Assembly (NCBI GenBank): GCA_965153355.1
Contig: OZ231128.1
Location: 52,576,001-52,640,000, forward strand
Origin: Flaccisagitta enflata
Lineage: Eukaryota > Chaetognatha > Sagittoidea > Aphragmophora
Length of the DNA stretch: 64,000 nt
Direction of reading: 5' to 3'
Shown here: piece after piece, positions 24,561-35,899 of the stretch
Layout of the letters: each line of letters begins with the position of its first letter
Position numbering within the stretch: the first letter of the stretch is position 1
Made by a program: the position numbers and the translations under genes
The notes under the pieces: model-generated
What the model saw: the letters and a program-made list of their open reading frames with translations, nothing else
Databases searched by the model: none
What the model was told of the DNA's origin: nothing

Positions 24561-24684
24561 TCTTTTTTTATTTTGCCACTGTTACGACTATTCACCTGGA
24601 TTCACGCTTAGAGGACAGTGCCGCGTTACTTGTAACAATCCTTCCTTGACTTTCTTCATTTTTATTTGGCTCTATTTCACATTT

Positions 24685-24860
24685 TTACATGCGTCCTCGC
24701 ATCTCTACAAGCGGTCAAGTTCGTCTGTCCATTGGTTGGTCTATCAGTCTGTTTATTTTATTTACTCATTCATTTCTCCATCTATTTATGCATGTATTCA
24801 TTCCCTTATTTAATGAAAATGTTCATTCATAGAGGACGCATGGTTGGCCTACTTGACATT
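24685..24860 (+). repeat. Degenerate hairpin element, ATGCGTCC head
   Basis: CATGCGTCCTCGCATCTCTA followed by CAAGCGGTCAAGTTCGTCTG and a TTGGTTGG/TATC array. The head matches 34035-34090 (ATGCGTCCACGCATC). No tail was recognised. Confidence 0.5.
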
Positions 24861-24989
24861 GTTACTTACTCAGTAACACAGTAATCCCCGAATCAAGTCG
24901 TGATACTGATTTATTGCTTGACAGTTGCAGTTTTTGTAAATTTGCGACTCTGGGCAATGTACTTAAAAGCGTCTTGGACGCGATTAACG

Positions 24990-25031
<42 letters not shown>

Positions 25032-25048
25032 TCTCTTTCTCTTTCTCT

Positions 25049-25105
<57 letters not shown>
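24990..25105. repeat. (CT)n/(CTTTCT)n microsatellite
   Basis: CT with a CTTTCT middle section. Ser/Leu ORFs across it are artefacts. Confidence 0.97.
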
Positions 25106-25106
<1 letters not shown>

Positions 25107-25466
25107 CTCCTCTCTAATTTAGTCTGAACTTGTCACTTGATCCTGATTTGCGAATGTTCAAATGGCGATCAATTCTAAAACCCTTGATGCAGACAGATTT
25201 TTATCAGTGCAATTCCATGGATAGATGGGGCTTTCCAACCCCCTTCCCTTGTTTTTTTTTTTCTTTTTTCCTCCTTGTTTTTTCCTCTTTTCTCCTTGTT
25301 TTTTTTTCTCTTTTTTTTTCTTTTTTTTATTACCAAGTCTATGGCTCCATTAATTTGAAATGAAGGACTTTAGATTGCTTGATCATTCAGTAAGTGCATG
25401 TCAGTTGCAATAGATCAGGCCGATTAAGCAGTGCCGAAGTGCAAGTGTATCTGGAGGTAAAAGTTA

Positions 25467-25827
25467 CAGGCCTTTATATAGTTCCACATTCCAAAGGGTT
25501 TGCAGATAGAGAAGGAGAGGGAAGGAGAAAATTTGGGGAAAATATAACTTTTGACAGTAACAAATCATTCGGGAAAAAAACTCGAAAAGTAACTCTTTCT
25601 CTTAGCATTTATGTTTTTTTTCCTACGGCGATTAGCCGCCTTTATTGGTAGAACCTGATTAGTAAAACACAATTTAACACTATTTAAACCATAAACACAC
25701 TGTCTTATTGCTTTATGGGGAAGAAAATCATTGATTTGGTGGCACAACACGATGATTCACTGTGAAGAAAATCAAAGGCAGGAGGGAGGGGAAATTAATC
25801 AAAGGTCATGGAACTATATACACCCCA
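25467..25827. mobile_element. TIR element, CAGGSSTGTATA family, copy 2
   Basis: Begins CAGGCCTTTATATAGTTCCA and ends TGGAACTATATACACCCCAG. Inside the left end GGGTTTGCAGATAG..GGAGAGGGAAGGAGAAAA matches the inverse of the right part of the 45901-47044 copy. It contains TCCTACGGCGATTAGCCGCC, also found at 27257. Confidence 0.75.
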
Positions 25828-25984
25828 GAAAAGTTAGCCAAAAAAATCATCACAACGTGGTCAGTTGTATTTGGGCCTCCCGCGTTGCCTCTTCCTTGAT
25901 TTGTGCTTAAATGGATCTCTTTGGTTCATTGTTTAAAGCTAGTGTCACGCTAAGTAGTGCATGGTTCAAGATGGATTAAAAACA

Positions 25985-26360
25985 AGTAAGGCGAAGTAAT
26001 TTACACTGATATTGTTGCAGACAAGTAGGTAGGGGAATACAACCCCCCTCCACTCACACACACTAACACCTATCACATCAAAAGGCGCGTTTTAAGCTTT
26101 TCCACTCGATCATCACAGAGGGAGGGAGGGAAGGATGGACAGACAGATGGATTGATGGATAGACGTATGGATGAAAAGATTAATGGATGGATGGACAGAC
26201 AAACAGATAGAAAGATGGATGGACCAATGGACAAACTGATAGATGGATAGATGGACCAACCAACTGATGGATGGATGGACAGCCAAATATAAAAATGGAT
26301 GGATGGATGGATAGACAGACAGAGTAGCAGGTGGATGGACAAATAGATAGATGGAGTTGT
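25985..26360 (-). repeat. Degenerate subfamily I' element with long GGAT array
   Basis: GATATTGTTGCAGACAAGTA, TAACACCTATCAC, AAAGGCGCGTTTTAAGCTTT and CCACTCGATCATCACAG match the minus-strand 3' half and middle of subfamily I'. A ~240-bp GGATGGAC/GATAGATG array takes the place of the usual short one; a GGAGTTGTGAGTCAGGACT head remnant ends it. The IHPSIHP ORFs are the array translated. Confidence 0.6.
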
Positions 26361-27010
26361 GAGTCAGGACTGAAAACAAATTTTTTCTTAAATTTGCATG
26401 TTTATGTGATCTGTAAGTGCTTGATAGAAGTAATCAATAATTCTTTAAATTAGTTTTCTACACAGTTAGTAAATTCTGGACCTCTATTGAACTGCCAGTT
26501 AACTCCTATCTGTATTCTTCTTTTTTTTCTATTTCAATGTTTACCTGAAACATTAATCTTTTAGCGAGGAGGCAGGAGGTCAAGCCTGAATGAATGCCTT
26601 GCTTTATTGGTATACAGGCTAATTTTTTTCCTTTTTAATTTTGTTTTCCTTTACTCGTTTTTCTTCTTTGTTCTACTTCTTATCTTTTTTTTAACAATAG
26701 CTGAAAGGTCCTTTTAGGCACTTATTGAGATCCAGGATATTTTGGAAAAAAGTCAAAGAGACGAAGTCCCTTCGGTCTTTTTGAGTCCTGCAGAGAAAAA
26801 CGGATTTCCCTTTGTTTTATGAAGCGTTTGAGAAAGTTGATGCATTTTGGGGGCAGAATGGGACTACGCATGAAATTGATAGATAAAAAAGAGCTAATTC
26901 TCCTCTTTCAGATGACGCCAAGCAGAATTCTGTGCGATCGATAGTTTTGGAGCTATGATTTTTTAAATCTTTTTTTATTTTTCCGCATTTTTTGCATTTT
27001 TCCCAAACAC
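26361..27010. other. Intergenic, no gene seen
   Basis: AT-rich single-copy-looking sequence. I see no exon with both splice signals or a recognisable peptide. Confidence 0.4.
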
Positions 27011-27027
27011 GCAGAATCGAGTTAGTT

Positions 27028-27163
27028 TAAGTCTCTCTCTCTCTTGGTCTGCCTGTCTCTCTCTCTCTTGGTCTGCCTGTCTCTGTCTGTCTGTCTGTCT
27101 GTCTCTCTCTTTCTCTCTCTATGTCTCTCTCTCTGTATTTCTCTGTCTCTGTCTCTGTCTCTC

Positions 27164-27230
<67 letters not shown>

Positions 27231-27232
27231 CC
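27028..27232. repeat. CT/GTCT microsatellite
   Basis: Interrupted (CT)n with GTCT units, ending in pure (CT)n at 27178-27225, directly followed by the shared fragment ACTTTTTTCCTACGGCGATT. Confidence 0.95.
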
Positions 27233-27743
27233 TTTTCTCCCAGCATTTACGACTTTTTTCCTACGGCGATTAGCCGCCTTTATTAGTAAAATTTGTTTAA
27301 TTTGTATAGACCTGAGCACGGCCATATTATGACAGATCCCGATATTCAGACCGCTCATTGTGAAAGGAAGAAAAGGGGAAAATACGATGGAATGGGAATC
27401 TCCTTATGAATGGAAATCCTCGAATTCCGCGTTGGCCACAGAGATAGGAACGACCGGACACTGAAGAAAGATATGTATATGTTCATGTACGAACACTGTG
27501 CACAAGTGAACACTGCATGAGAGCTTCGGTAAAACGCCGAGGGAAAATGTACGCCAACTGACTCCCATTAAGGGCAAAATCAGTATCAGTATAGAATGGA
27601 GGTCAATTTCGCGGTATGTGAACTCATGTATTTTTGCAATAAGTTATCTTAGTGTGCTATGTAATAGTCGTTTAGAACTGAATTCATAGTAATTTTTACA
27701 TAGTATTCATGAGAAAAATCAATATTATGAGAATTAGAAGTAA

Positions 27744-27995
27744 TCAATTTCGCAATAAACTTATAATGAGTTCACTTTCTGCGAAATACTCGGGGAATAA
27801 ATGGAATACGATACCGAAACAGCCGAACTGACCGACGAGCGGGTAGTCGTCATCGTCGTTATCGTCGTCATCGTCGACATTGTCGTCGTCATCGTTGTCT
27901 TCGTCATCCTGTTCGTCGTCATCGTTGTCATCATCACCATCATCATCATCATCATCCTCTTCCGGTCTGCGACGGAAGACACTCAGACAGTTCAC
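27744..27995. repeat. (GTCGTCATC)n trinucleotide repeat, acidic ORF on minus strand
   Basis: Imperfect GTC/ATC triplets at 27842-27957. The minus strand stays open for 83 residues as a poly-Asp/Asn tract (EEDDDDDDGDDDNDDD). Real acidic domains can look like this, but there is no flanking conserved sequence or splice context, so I treat it as a microsatellite. Confidence 0.6.
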
Positions 27996-28224
27996 TCGGG
28001 ACGCAAAAAAAAAGTCTTCGGAGTTAAGTGAGAAACGCGTTCGTTCACGATCTACCTCTTTGTTTCTCTTTTTTTTTCTCTCCTCGTGAGCTTCATGACG
28101 CGTTCTTGTGTAGGGCTCAATGCTCTTCGAAACTACCTTCCCCCTTATCCATCTATCTTCCTTTTTGTTCTATCTAGGACCAACTACTCTATCAGAGGCC
28201 TTGACCATCTATCCATCCGTTAGT

Positions 28225-28262
28225 CCAAATCAATAGCCGCTCAACTTTATGCACCCCTGTTC
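28225..28262. repeat. End fragment of CAGGSSTGTATA family
   Basis: AGCCGCTCAACTTTATGCAC followed by CCCTGT matches the right end of the element at 15751-16078. It borders the (CTTT)n field. Confidence 0.7.
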
Positions 28263-28311
28263 CTTTTTTCTTTTTTTTTTCTTTTTTGTATTTATTTTTT
28301 CGTTCGTTCGT

Positions 28312-28862
<551 letters not shown>

Positions 28863-29177
28863 TCTTTATTTTTTATTTTTTAATCTTTAATGTTGTAATG
28901 CCAGATTTCGATTCCTCTTTAAAAAACAACTTTTCAATTCAACCGATTCCAAAACGTTTGCATCGTTAAAGACAGACAGACCGACATCTGATATGTCAGA
29001 CAGACTGACGTAGAGGGTGGGAGAGAAGATGAAAACAACCAAAGAAATATGTTGGTGCACCTGATCAAGAATGCTTCAAACCGAACATCAATCTGCAGCA
29101 ATCGACCCCGAACTGGCGCTGCTCGATCCGTCCATCCGACTGTACGTCCGTCCGTCGTTCATTTGACGTGTTTGAAA

Positions 29178-29345
29178 TCAGTTCCCATCCCATCCTATGA
29201 GATTCTGTTTCAACCCATCCTATCTGATTCTTTTCCAACCCATCCCAACAGATTCTTTTCCAACCCATCCTATCGGATTCTGTTCTAACCCATCCTATCA
29301 GATTCTGTTCCAACCCATCCTACCAAATTCTGTTCCAACCCATCT
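29178..29345. repeat. 25-bp tandem repeat
   Basis: Six to seven units of CCCATCCTATCAGATTCTGT TCCAA with point changes. The minus-strand ORF here is the repeat translated. It sits immediately left of the MITE at 29370. Confidence 0.95.
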
Positions 29346-29369
29346 TTAGTCATTAGCTCGACCATCTAC

Positions 29370-29885
29370 TTGCGTGCTTCGCATGGCAAAAGTTGGTTAT
29401 TTCTTTTCGCCCTCTTTACCTAATGTGGAGTGATTATTTTTAGGACCCTTACCATTTTTGTTTTATCAAAAATCGTTCATCTTCCGTTTTTTAGAAAATT
29501 GCTTTTGAGGACCTAATTTGCATATTGCAGTGGGATAAAACAATATGCTGACATTGTTTGAATCAGCTTTCATAATTTTCTACTCTTCATAGAATTGCAA
29601 TTCTGCCTTTTCATTTGCTCTTTCATAACTTATGTTCTGATATTTTAGTTTATTTTTACATATAACATGATTTTTTAAAACAAATAATTATCCTTTTTGT
29701 AACAAAACTACCCAAGATTTTGCTGAATTCTGGGAAATCAGTGGAAATTTTAAGGCCTAAACAAAAACGGAAGATGAAGGAATTTTGAAAAAAGGAAAAA
29801 TGGTCATCTTCATGATTTTTACTCCTCCACATTACCTAAGTAGGGTGAAGGGATACTCCCAACTTTTGCTATGTGAAGCACCCAA
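29370..29885. mobile_element. Mutator-like MITE, GGGTGCTTCACAT family, copy 1
   Basis: Inverted ends TTGCGTGCTTCGCATGGCAA and TTGCTATGTGAAGCACCCAA. Subterminal arms also pair (TCATCTTCCGTTTTT vs CGGAAGATGA). The flanks carry a perfect 9-bp direct duplication, ACCATCTAC, at 29361-29369 and 29886-29894. A 9-bp duplication with long inverted ends is characteristic of Mutator-type elements. No transposase, so non-autonomous. Confidence 0.88.
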
Positions 29886-29894
29886 ACCATCTAC

Positions 29895-31020
29895 AGTGGA
29901 TCTTGTCTAGACTTGAGATAACAGGGATATTCTTACAGATTATATAGATAACAGCAATAATTGTATTAATTGAAACAAATTTCTAAAAATATATGCAAAT
30001 TTATGCTGAGTTGTAGCAAATTTGATTTTTATCAAGAATACATATAAATGTGCTTTTATGGCAACTAATTATCATAAATCCTGTTGTACATTCAGATTTC
30101 AAATATTAATCTCCTAGCTTTAATTTTTCTTCCAATTATGTCTTCCCCCATCATCTCAAGTCTAGACGAGAAGCGCTGTATCTCATTTAAAATTATTCTA
30201 TTCCAACCCAGTATATACCTTGCCTTGACCATCGCCAAACTTTTATTTATAAACCAACTGTTTAGTCTTAATCTGGACCATCCCATCTGTTCAAATTGCT
30301 TTTTTTTTCCACACTAACTCAAAAACAAAATCCAGATTGCTCGAATTTCTTTTTCCTCGCTCAAAGATAATTTGCTTGGGCATTATGCCAAATCAAAGCC
30401 CGCCGACTACGTTACAACGTTTTACTTAGTTTCACTACAGCACAAGCGCGTTAAAAAAGAAACTCAAAACTCGTACGAAAACGCGCACCATCATACTATC
30501 ATAGGCATCATACTATCATAGGCACAAAAAGGGTAACAGTTCAAGTATTGAATTTGAGAAAACTTGAAAACTGGAAAAAATGTACAACCCCTTGTAAGTA
30601 AAACCGAAGGGGAATTTTAAGTTCAAAGGCAAAAAAATCCATTCCAACAGCTGTAATTGCGCTGGCCTGAATGTCCGTCGGTCGATCTCGCTTGACCGCA
30701 CGGTCCGCACCTGTTGGCCTACTTGGCCTTGTTTCCTCACAATCAGTTAACAACATGTGGTATCATGCCATTATTTCGCGCCGAGTCGTGAGCACGCACT
30801 TCCACACGAACATGCGTTTGCACGCGAGGGTGGGCCTCAGAAGATTTAATCTTTTGAGAAGTGTTTCAACTGCACAAACAGCCTGCATTTATCATTTGGC
30901 AGTTATATTCACCCCACATATTGTTTTGTCCCGCTAATCCAAATGGTGTGAAAAAAATCATGAAGATGACCGTGTTCTTTTTCTCAGAATTCATTCGTCA
31001 TCCGTTTTTTTAGCACTTAA
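29895..31020. other. Intergenic, no gene seen
   Basis: Mostly AT-rich. A subfamily III remnant lies at about 30670-30736 (CGGTCGATCTCG...TTGGCCTACTTGGCCTTGTT). From 30945, ATCATGAAGATGACCGTGTT resembles subterminal sequence of the GGGTGCTTCACAT MITEs. No exon seen. Confidence 0.45.
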
Positions 31021-31547
31021 CAGTCAGTGGACAAAACAAAATAGGTAGAGAGCCCACTCTGTTGGCTTCGATCCAATCTACTGTAATCAAACAGCAGGCT
31101 GTAAACAACAACTGGTTGTAAAAATACTGCCGGCTGTCATGCTAAAAAGTCGGCGAAAATCCAACTTTCACCAAATAGAATGAGACCTGCAAATTCATAA
31201 TCCTGGTGAAATTCTGACAAGTTTGATATGTCACAACATATACTTTTATATGAAAATATAAATTTTTTATCAATGTCTCATAAAGTTATAATATAATATT
31301 AAAGGATTATTTCTTATAAAAAGTGTTAAGTGTGACATGTCAAACTTCTAAGAATTTCATCAGGATTATGAATATGCTCGTCACATTCTATTCTATTCAG
31401 GTTAAATTTTTGCCGACTTTATATGATGACAGCCGGCTGTAATTTTTACAACCAGTTACTGTTTACAGCCTGCTGTTTAATAACAGTAGGTTAGATTAAA
31501 GCCAACAGAGTGAGCTCTCTACCTATTTTGTTTTGTCCACTGACTGC
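31021..31547. mobile_element. TTAA-flanked foldback MITE (piggyBac-like)
   Basis: Arms of ~145 bp: CAGTCAGTGGACAAAACAAA... at 31021 and the inverse ...TTTGTTTTGTCCACTGACTG near 31546. Both sides abut TTAA (31017-31020 and 31548-31551, the right with one extra C), the target of piggyBac-type transposases. The centre also pairs (TTGATATGTCACA vs TGTGACATGTCAA). No ORF. Confidence 0.8.
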
Positions 31548-31884
31548 TTAAAGTATCTTTCAGAGTTGAATTGGGAAGTATATTTCTCAATGATCTTTCA
31601 ATATTAAAGCGACTAACAGCTACATTAGAAAATCACCTATTGAACAAAAACCTTCCGCAAAACAGGGACGAAAATGGTGTTGGCGCTTTCTGTAACGCAG
31701 ATGCGCGATCTAAATGATACAGGAAGAAGTTCATAGTGTCTTGAACCAACCTAAGCCTGACAGTATCTCTCACAGCGTTATGCAAATTAGGGCATAAAGA
31801 GTGCTGCTTACAAAAATTGAAGATGGACAATTTTTGGAAAAATAAAATCGGTGAGGGCTTTGATATTAGTCCCTGTGCATTGGA

Positions 31885-31933
31885 TAAGGGAGAAGAAAAG
31901 AAATTCCTAACTTATGCAATGTGAAGCACCCAA
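31885..31933. repeat. Right end of a GGGTGCTTCACAT-family MITE
   Basis: AACTTATGCAATGTGAAGCA followed by CCCAA is the conserved right terminus. A plausible left part lies near 30945, in which case the piggyBac-like MITE at 31021 inserted into it. Confidence 0.55.
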
Positions 31934-32206
31934 ATTTATCATGTATAGAATGAAAACTTAGATTCCTGGCTATGCCGGATCAACCAATAGGCAAAAAAGC
32001 TATAGCTTAGGGCCCTGCGCCTCAGGTGGGCCCCGCGCCTGCAGCACCCACCCCTGGAAAAAAAAGGAAAAAAAGAAAAGGGGAAAGAAAAAAAGAGAAA
32101 GAAAGAAAAAAAGAGAGAAAAAGAAGGAAAGAAAGAAAAAAAGAAAAAAAAAGAAAAAGAAAGAAAGAAAGAGAAAGAAAGAAAGAGAAAGAAAGAAAGA
32201 GAAAAA

Positions 32207-32467
32207 ATGTCAGTTTTACGTATTTTTGAGGCAGAACGAAGTCCAATCCACTTTCCCAACATAGAAATAGCGCTTCGCATCTACCTTTCCATGATAGTAA
32301 CCAATTGCAGTGGTGAACGATATTTCTCAAAACTAAAACGCATAAAGAATGAATGACGCACATCAATCAGCCAAGATCGTTTGAACAATCTTATTTTTTT
32401 GTCTTTCAAGCATGAACATTTACGAAAAATTAATGTTGATGACATAATCGCAAAATTTGCAGCCTAA
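32207..32467 (+). pseudogene. hAT transposase C-terminal dimerisation domain, disrupted
   Basis: Translation gives FPNIEIALRIYLSMIVTNCS GERYFSKLKRIKNE, a TGA stop, then RTSISQDRLNNL and a final INVDDIIAKFAA before TAA. This is the conserved hAT C-terminal dimerisation motif of the TTF-zinc-finger (ZMYM-like) subgroup, in which the family reads 'P..I.IALR..LS.PV..cSgERSFSkLK.IK..LRs.Ms.eRL..L'. The in-frame stop replaces the leucine after KNE. The upstream catalytic core and zinc finger are absent. Confidence 0.85.
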
Positions 32468-32929
32468 AAAGCCAGGAATGTTTGCTTAAAATTTTTCTAC
32501 GGTGATATGCTTAACTGTAATGGAAATGTCATATTTTGTTGTTTCATTTATTTTAAGTTCTTTAAATATGTCACTTTTAGGCAGACAAGAACATTGCAGA
32601 AAACTTCCGATCCCTGAAACAATGCTTTACAGTATTTAAACTGCATCATTATAATTTCTCGCAGAAATAATTTTTTTTATTTTTTAAGGAAACCAAAAGC
32701 ACTAGTTTTCTTTTTGCGTTTTGTGCTTAATAACCGTTAAAATATCTTCTACAAAAGATAAAAATGATTGTTTCAGGTCAACCGGGTAACTGTTAATCCT
32801 CTGACACATGTTTGTTTTGATTGAGAATATGAGTTTTTCTAAAATGATCAATGGTTATTACAGATGATTACGCATGCTAGATTAAATTTTGATCAACTGG
32901 TTTTGAGTTGTTTGGTAAACAGGGGGGGC

Positions 32930-32975
32930 AAAGAGGGGGGGGTTAGCAGGGGGGCAAAGAGGGGGGGTTAGGGGG
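32930..32975. repeat. G-rich tandem repeat within the hAT element
   Basis: Two to three units of GGGGGGCAAAGAGGGGGGGT TAG. Potential G-quadruplex. Confidence 0.7.
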
Positions 32976-33033
32976 CCCCGCGCCCCTAGCCTAGCTTAGG
33001 GCCCCGCGCCTTGTTGATCCGGCTTAGATTCCT

Positions 33034-33400
33034 AGGCCGATTACTGTCCAATGTCCAATAGGGATGAGAAGGGTAGCAGCCAACTAAGACTTCTTTGTTC
33101 ATAAAATGTAGCAAATCTATCTGATAAATCATATTTGTTCCTATTATAGGAGTTTCAAAGCAAATAAAGTTTATAACGCCCACTCTGTTTCACGTGTACT
33201 TGCCCACCGACTTGCACGCGCACTTGCGCATGTAAACTCACACACTCTCGTACGTAGTCTAACAGACGCAAAAACTTAAACCGACTAAAACGATCTTCTT
33301 CCCGATGTATTTAAATGAGCTCACATGTAAACCGAATCAGCTTTTTTTTTTCATTTAAATCTTATCCGGATGAAACATATTAAATAAGAGGTTTTTTTAA
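33034..33400. other. Intergenic, no gene seen
   Basis: Unremarkable sequence with a duplicated ATCTTATCCGGATGAAACAT word at about 33359 and 33638, flanking the subfamily IV element and so probably its duplicated target. Confidence 0.5.
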
Positions 33401-33401
33401 A

Positions 33402-33628
33402 ATTTGTCTGTCGGTCTGTCTGTCGGTCTGCTCCATCCGTCCGTCCACACTTAAACTTATTTCTAGTCATTCAAAGTCATGTCAAGTCATTCTAAGTAAT
33501 TCTAAGTCATTTTAAGTCATTTTTAGTCATGGTTAGATAGTCTAAGTCATTCTAAGTCATTTTAAGTCGTTCTAAGTCCTTCTTACCCTGTAAATCTGGT
33601 ACGCGACTTATAGGTGTTACTTTGTCTA
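33402..33628 (+). mobile_element. Short hairpin element, subfamily IV
   Basis: CTGTCGGTCTGTCTGTCGGT array, CATCCGTCCGTCCACACTTA, decamers TCATTCTAAG (33470-33580), TGGTACGCGACTTATAGGTG. The sequence ATTTAAATCTTATCCGGATG...ATTAAATAAGAGGTTTT precedes the element (33353-33392) and reappears right after it (33629-33672), indicating a ~40-bp flanking duplication. Confidence 0.75.
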
Positions 33629-34034
33629 ATTTAAATCTTATCCGGATGAAACATATTAAATAAGAGGTTTTCTATTTCGTCGTCTATGTAGAGGATTTAG
33701 TTTATGTTTTTTTTTTTTGGGGCTTTATTTATTTTTTTTTTTGCTGCATCTTTACGATCTTTCAAGTGATTTTTCACTTTCTACTGAGTACGTGTGGAAT
33801 ATTGATGCTGTTGATGGTAGCATATTACTTTTTTTCCTTTTATTTTGTTGGATACGTCATTGCTTCTCTCTTCCGCCAAATTATCAGTTATAAGAGTGGA
33901 CCACAATGATTTTATTGGTTTGATAGTGTGTCAGCCGTCGGGCTCTGTAAAATTGTGAGGAGAGAGGCCGGTTGGCTCTGCAAAAAAAATTACTAAAAAA
34001 AGGCCTGCAAATCAGGTCTCTTGCACCCTGCATT

Positions 34035-34140
34035 TTTAGATGCGTCCACGCATCTTCATAAGAGGCTTTGTCCGTCTGTCAGTCTGTCCGTCTGTTGGTC
34101 CATCCATCGGTCTGTCTGTCCATCCGTCGGTCAGAATTTT
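34035..34140 (+). repeat. Short hairpin element, ATGCGTCC head (truncated)
   Basis: TTTAGATGCGTCCACGCATC, TTCATAAGAGGCTTTGTCCG, then a GTCTGTCAGTC/ATCGG array. The head keeps the stem-loop and CTTTGTCCG of the superfamily with different stem bases. Confidence 0.75.
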
Positions 34141-34277
34141 GGGTAGTGGCCTCTAGATTATTGGGTATCATTCTGGCAAGGTTGATGCAATATTGCATCA
34201 TTCTTGAGCCAGCTAAGCTGCATGTGACGTACTGCTGTACCTAAAAGGCTCCCATTTCTAGCTTCCTTCTTGCAGCC

Positions 34278-34684
34278 CCAAGGACGCGAAGCCCTGTAGA
34301 ATACAGGGGATTTCTCGTTCGCCGTCTGTCCGTTCGTCCGTTTGTCCCCCCAGGCCCTCTAGCTGGAAATTCGTTCTTCTAGGCTTGAACGGTCCTCCTT
34401 CAGAGACTCCGAAATCTGCCTCCCTTATAAGCCTGGATCTGCTCCCTTCAGGCCTGGAAATTGCTTCTTAGGCCTAAATTGTCCTTCAGGCTCAAAATTC
34501 ACTCTCATAGATTCCAAGGCTTGAGGGGCAGATTTCGGGTCTGGAGAGGGTGCTCTGTAGCCTGGGAGGGGTGAATTTGGGCCTGAGAGGGCCTGGGGGG
34601 AATGGACGGAGGAACGTAGGACGGATGGACGGATGGACGAGCCCAGATGAATGAAAGTCTCTGTAACAGTAGGGACTTCTGTCT
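34278..34684. mobile_element. Foldback element, GGGCAGCGGCC family, copy 3 (partial)
   Basis: CGCGAAGCCCTGTAGAATAC and AGGGGATTTCTC at the left, and AGTCTCTGTAACAGTAGGGA near 34664 at the right; between them CAGGCCTGGAAATT-type units and GGACGGATGGACG. The GGGCAGCGGCC ends themselves are eroded. Confidence 0.6.
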
Positions 34685-34806
34685 CTTAAAGCCATGTTCG
34701 TTTCCTCTTCCTGATTTTCAATTACGCATGTCAATGGGTATTCCTGACTTATTCTCGCTCTCAAGCTGAATCGGTCTTCGTCTCTCGATCCTGTCTCACT
34801 GTCTCT

Positions 34807-34807
<1 letters not shown>

Positions 34808-34870
<63 letters not shown>
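34808..34870. repeat. (CT)n microsatellite
   Basis: About 60 bp of pure CT. Confidence 0.97.
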
Positions 34871-34872
<2 letters not shown>

Positions 34873-35192
34873 GCCGGGTCTCCATCGCCGCTTATTGATT
34901 CTATTTTTGTGCCACCAGTTTATATTTCTGTGGTTTGCATTAGATGAAATGTCATAAAAAGGATATTTTCTCATCAGCTTAAAAATCACTGCATTTCCTT
35001 TATAACGAACAACATACAAAACGTCTGAATTAATGGTTCATGGTTGGCCCCGTCTTAAGTCTTAAGTTCCCTATCAGTCCAAATCATAATTGTCAGATTA
35101 CATCTACAACAAGGATATTCCAAATTGTTCCATCGATATTCATCTGGAAAAAAAACTCAAAAACACCCAGAATGAGTTAAAAATTCGTAACA

Positions 35193-35332
35193 TCTATTGC
35201 GCACGCAACATGCGTTGCACATGCGAGGTACGTGTTGCATATGCGAAGTAAGTGTTGCAAATACGAAGTGTGTGTTGCATATACGAAGTGTGCGTTGCAT
35301 ACACGACATGTGTTGAATAAGCAACATCAAAA
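35193..35332. repeat. ~21-bp tandem repeat (GTGTTGCATATGCGAAGTA)
   Basis: Five to six diverged units. The units contain GCAT/ATGC half-sites. The minus-strand ORF (CNTHFVFATLTSHMQ) is the repeat. Confidence 0.85.
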
Positions 35333-35429
35333 AACGTGTTTTTTTTTCAAAAATCGCCCTATATAATATTTTCAAATGGTCGGATCTTGATTACTACACC
35401 TGTTGACTGTATAGCTGTACCAAAATGAA

Positions 35430-35640
35430 GAGAAAGATAAGGTGATCCAAAAAACGTCCGGGCAGTTCTCAGAATCCATAGCTATAGGACTAAATAAGGG
35501 TCAGTAGCTCGATTTGATTAGGCGCAGCACTTTACCAAAATCGACGCTTACTTCCAGGTGTCCGTATAATTATGAGCTAGAGCCAAGATGGCTCATTTGT
35601 ACAATTCTCGTGTAACGTCGCTCAACATTAGCAATTCAAC
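35430..35640. other. Possible mariner-like end
   Basis: AGGTGATCCAAAAAACGTCC resembles a mariner-type terminus, but I find no inverted partner or transposase, so the class is unproven. Confidence 0.3.
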
Positions 35641-35899
35641 TCTTTCTAACGCTATTAAAATTAGGCTCAGTCACACCCTTAATTGAATAGTTGATCGCCA
35701 CCTTTTTGAGAGTCTTGAACGCAGCGGAGTGGTCTCTCCTTGAAATTATGCATTTCCCCCTAAATATCCTTAACCCTATCCATAACCTCACACCTAACCC
35801 TAAATCATCACCCGCATAAAAAAAAAGCACTTAGAATACGGAAGCCTGACGGTAATGAATGCTCAGTAGTTTAGTAACTATAATGCATCAACCCATCAT

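Larger units (their letters stand above)
31968..33023 (+). mobile_element. hAT element, internally deleted
   Basis: Ends GCCGGATCAACCAATAGGC (31974) and GCGCCTTGTTGATCCGGC (to 33023) are inverted and followed inward by GGGCCCCGCGCC-type blocks. The direct repeat CTTAGATTCCT flanks it at 31957-31967 and 33023-33033, of which 8 bp is the usual hAT duplication. Inside is the C-terminus of a hAT transposase (32207-32467); the upstream coding region is replaced by a polypurine microsatellite (32050-32205). Confidence 0.8.

Noticed and set aside
27744-27995. Acidic poly-Asp protein
   Set aside because: Triplet repeat with no conserved flank or splice sites; kept only as a repeat.
34492-35019. 175-aa minus-strand ORF
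   Set aside because: Built across a (CT)n tract and foldback-family core; no conserved sequence.
35760-35815. Telomere-like CCTAACCCTAAAT words
   Set aside because: Only two or three imperfect units; not an interstitial telomere array.
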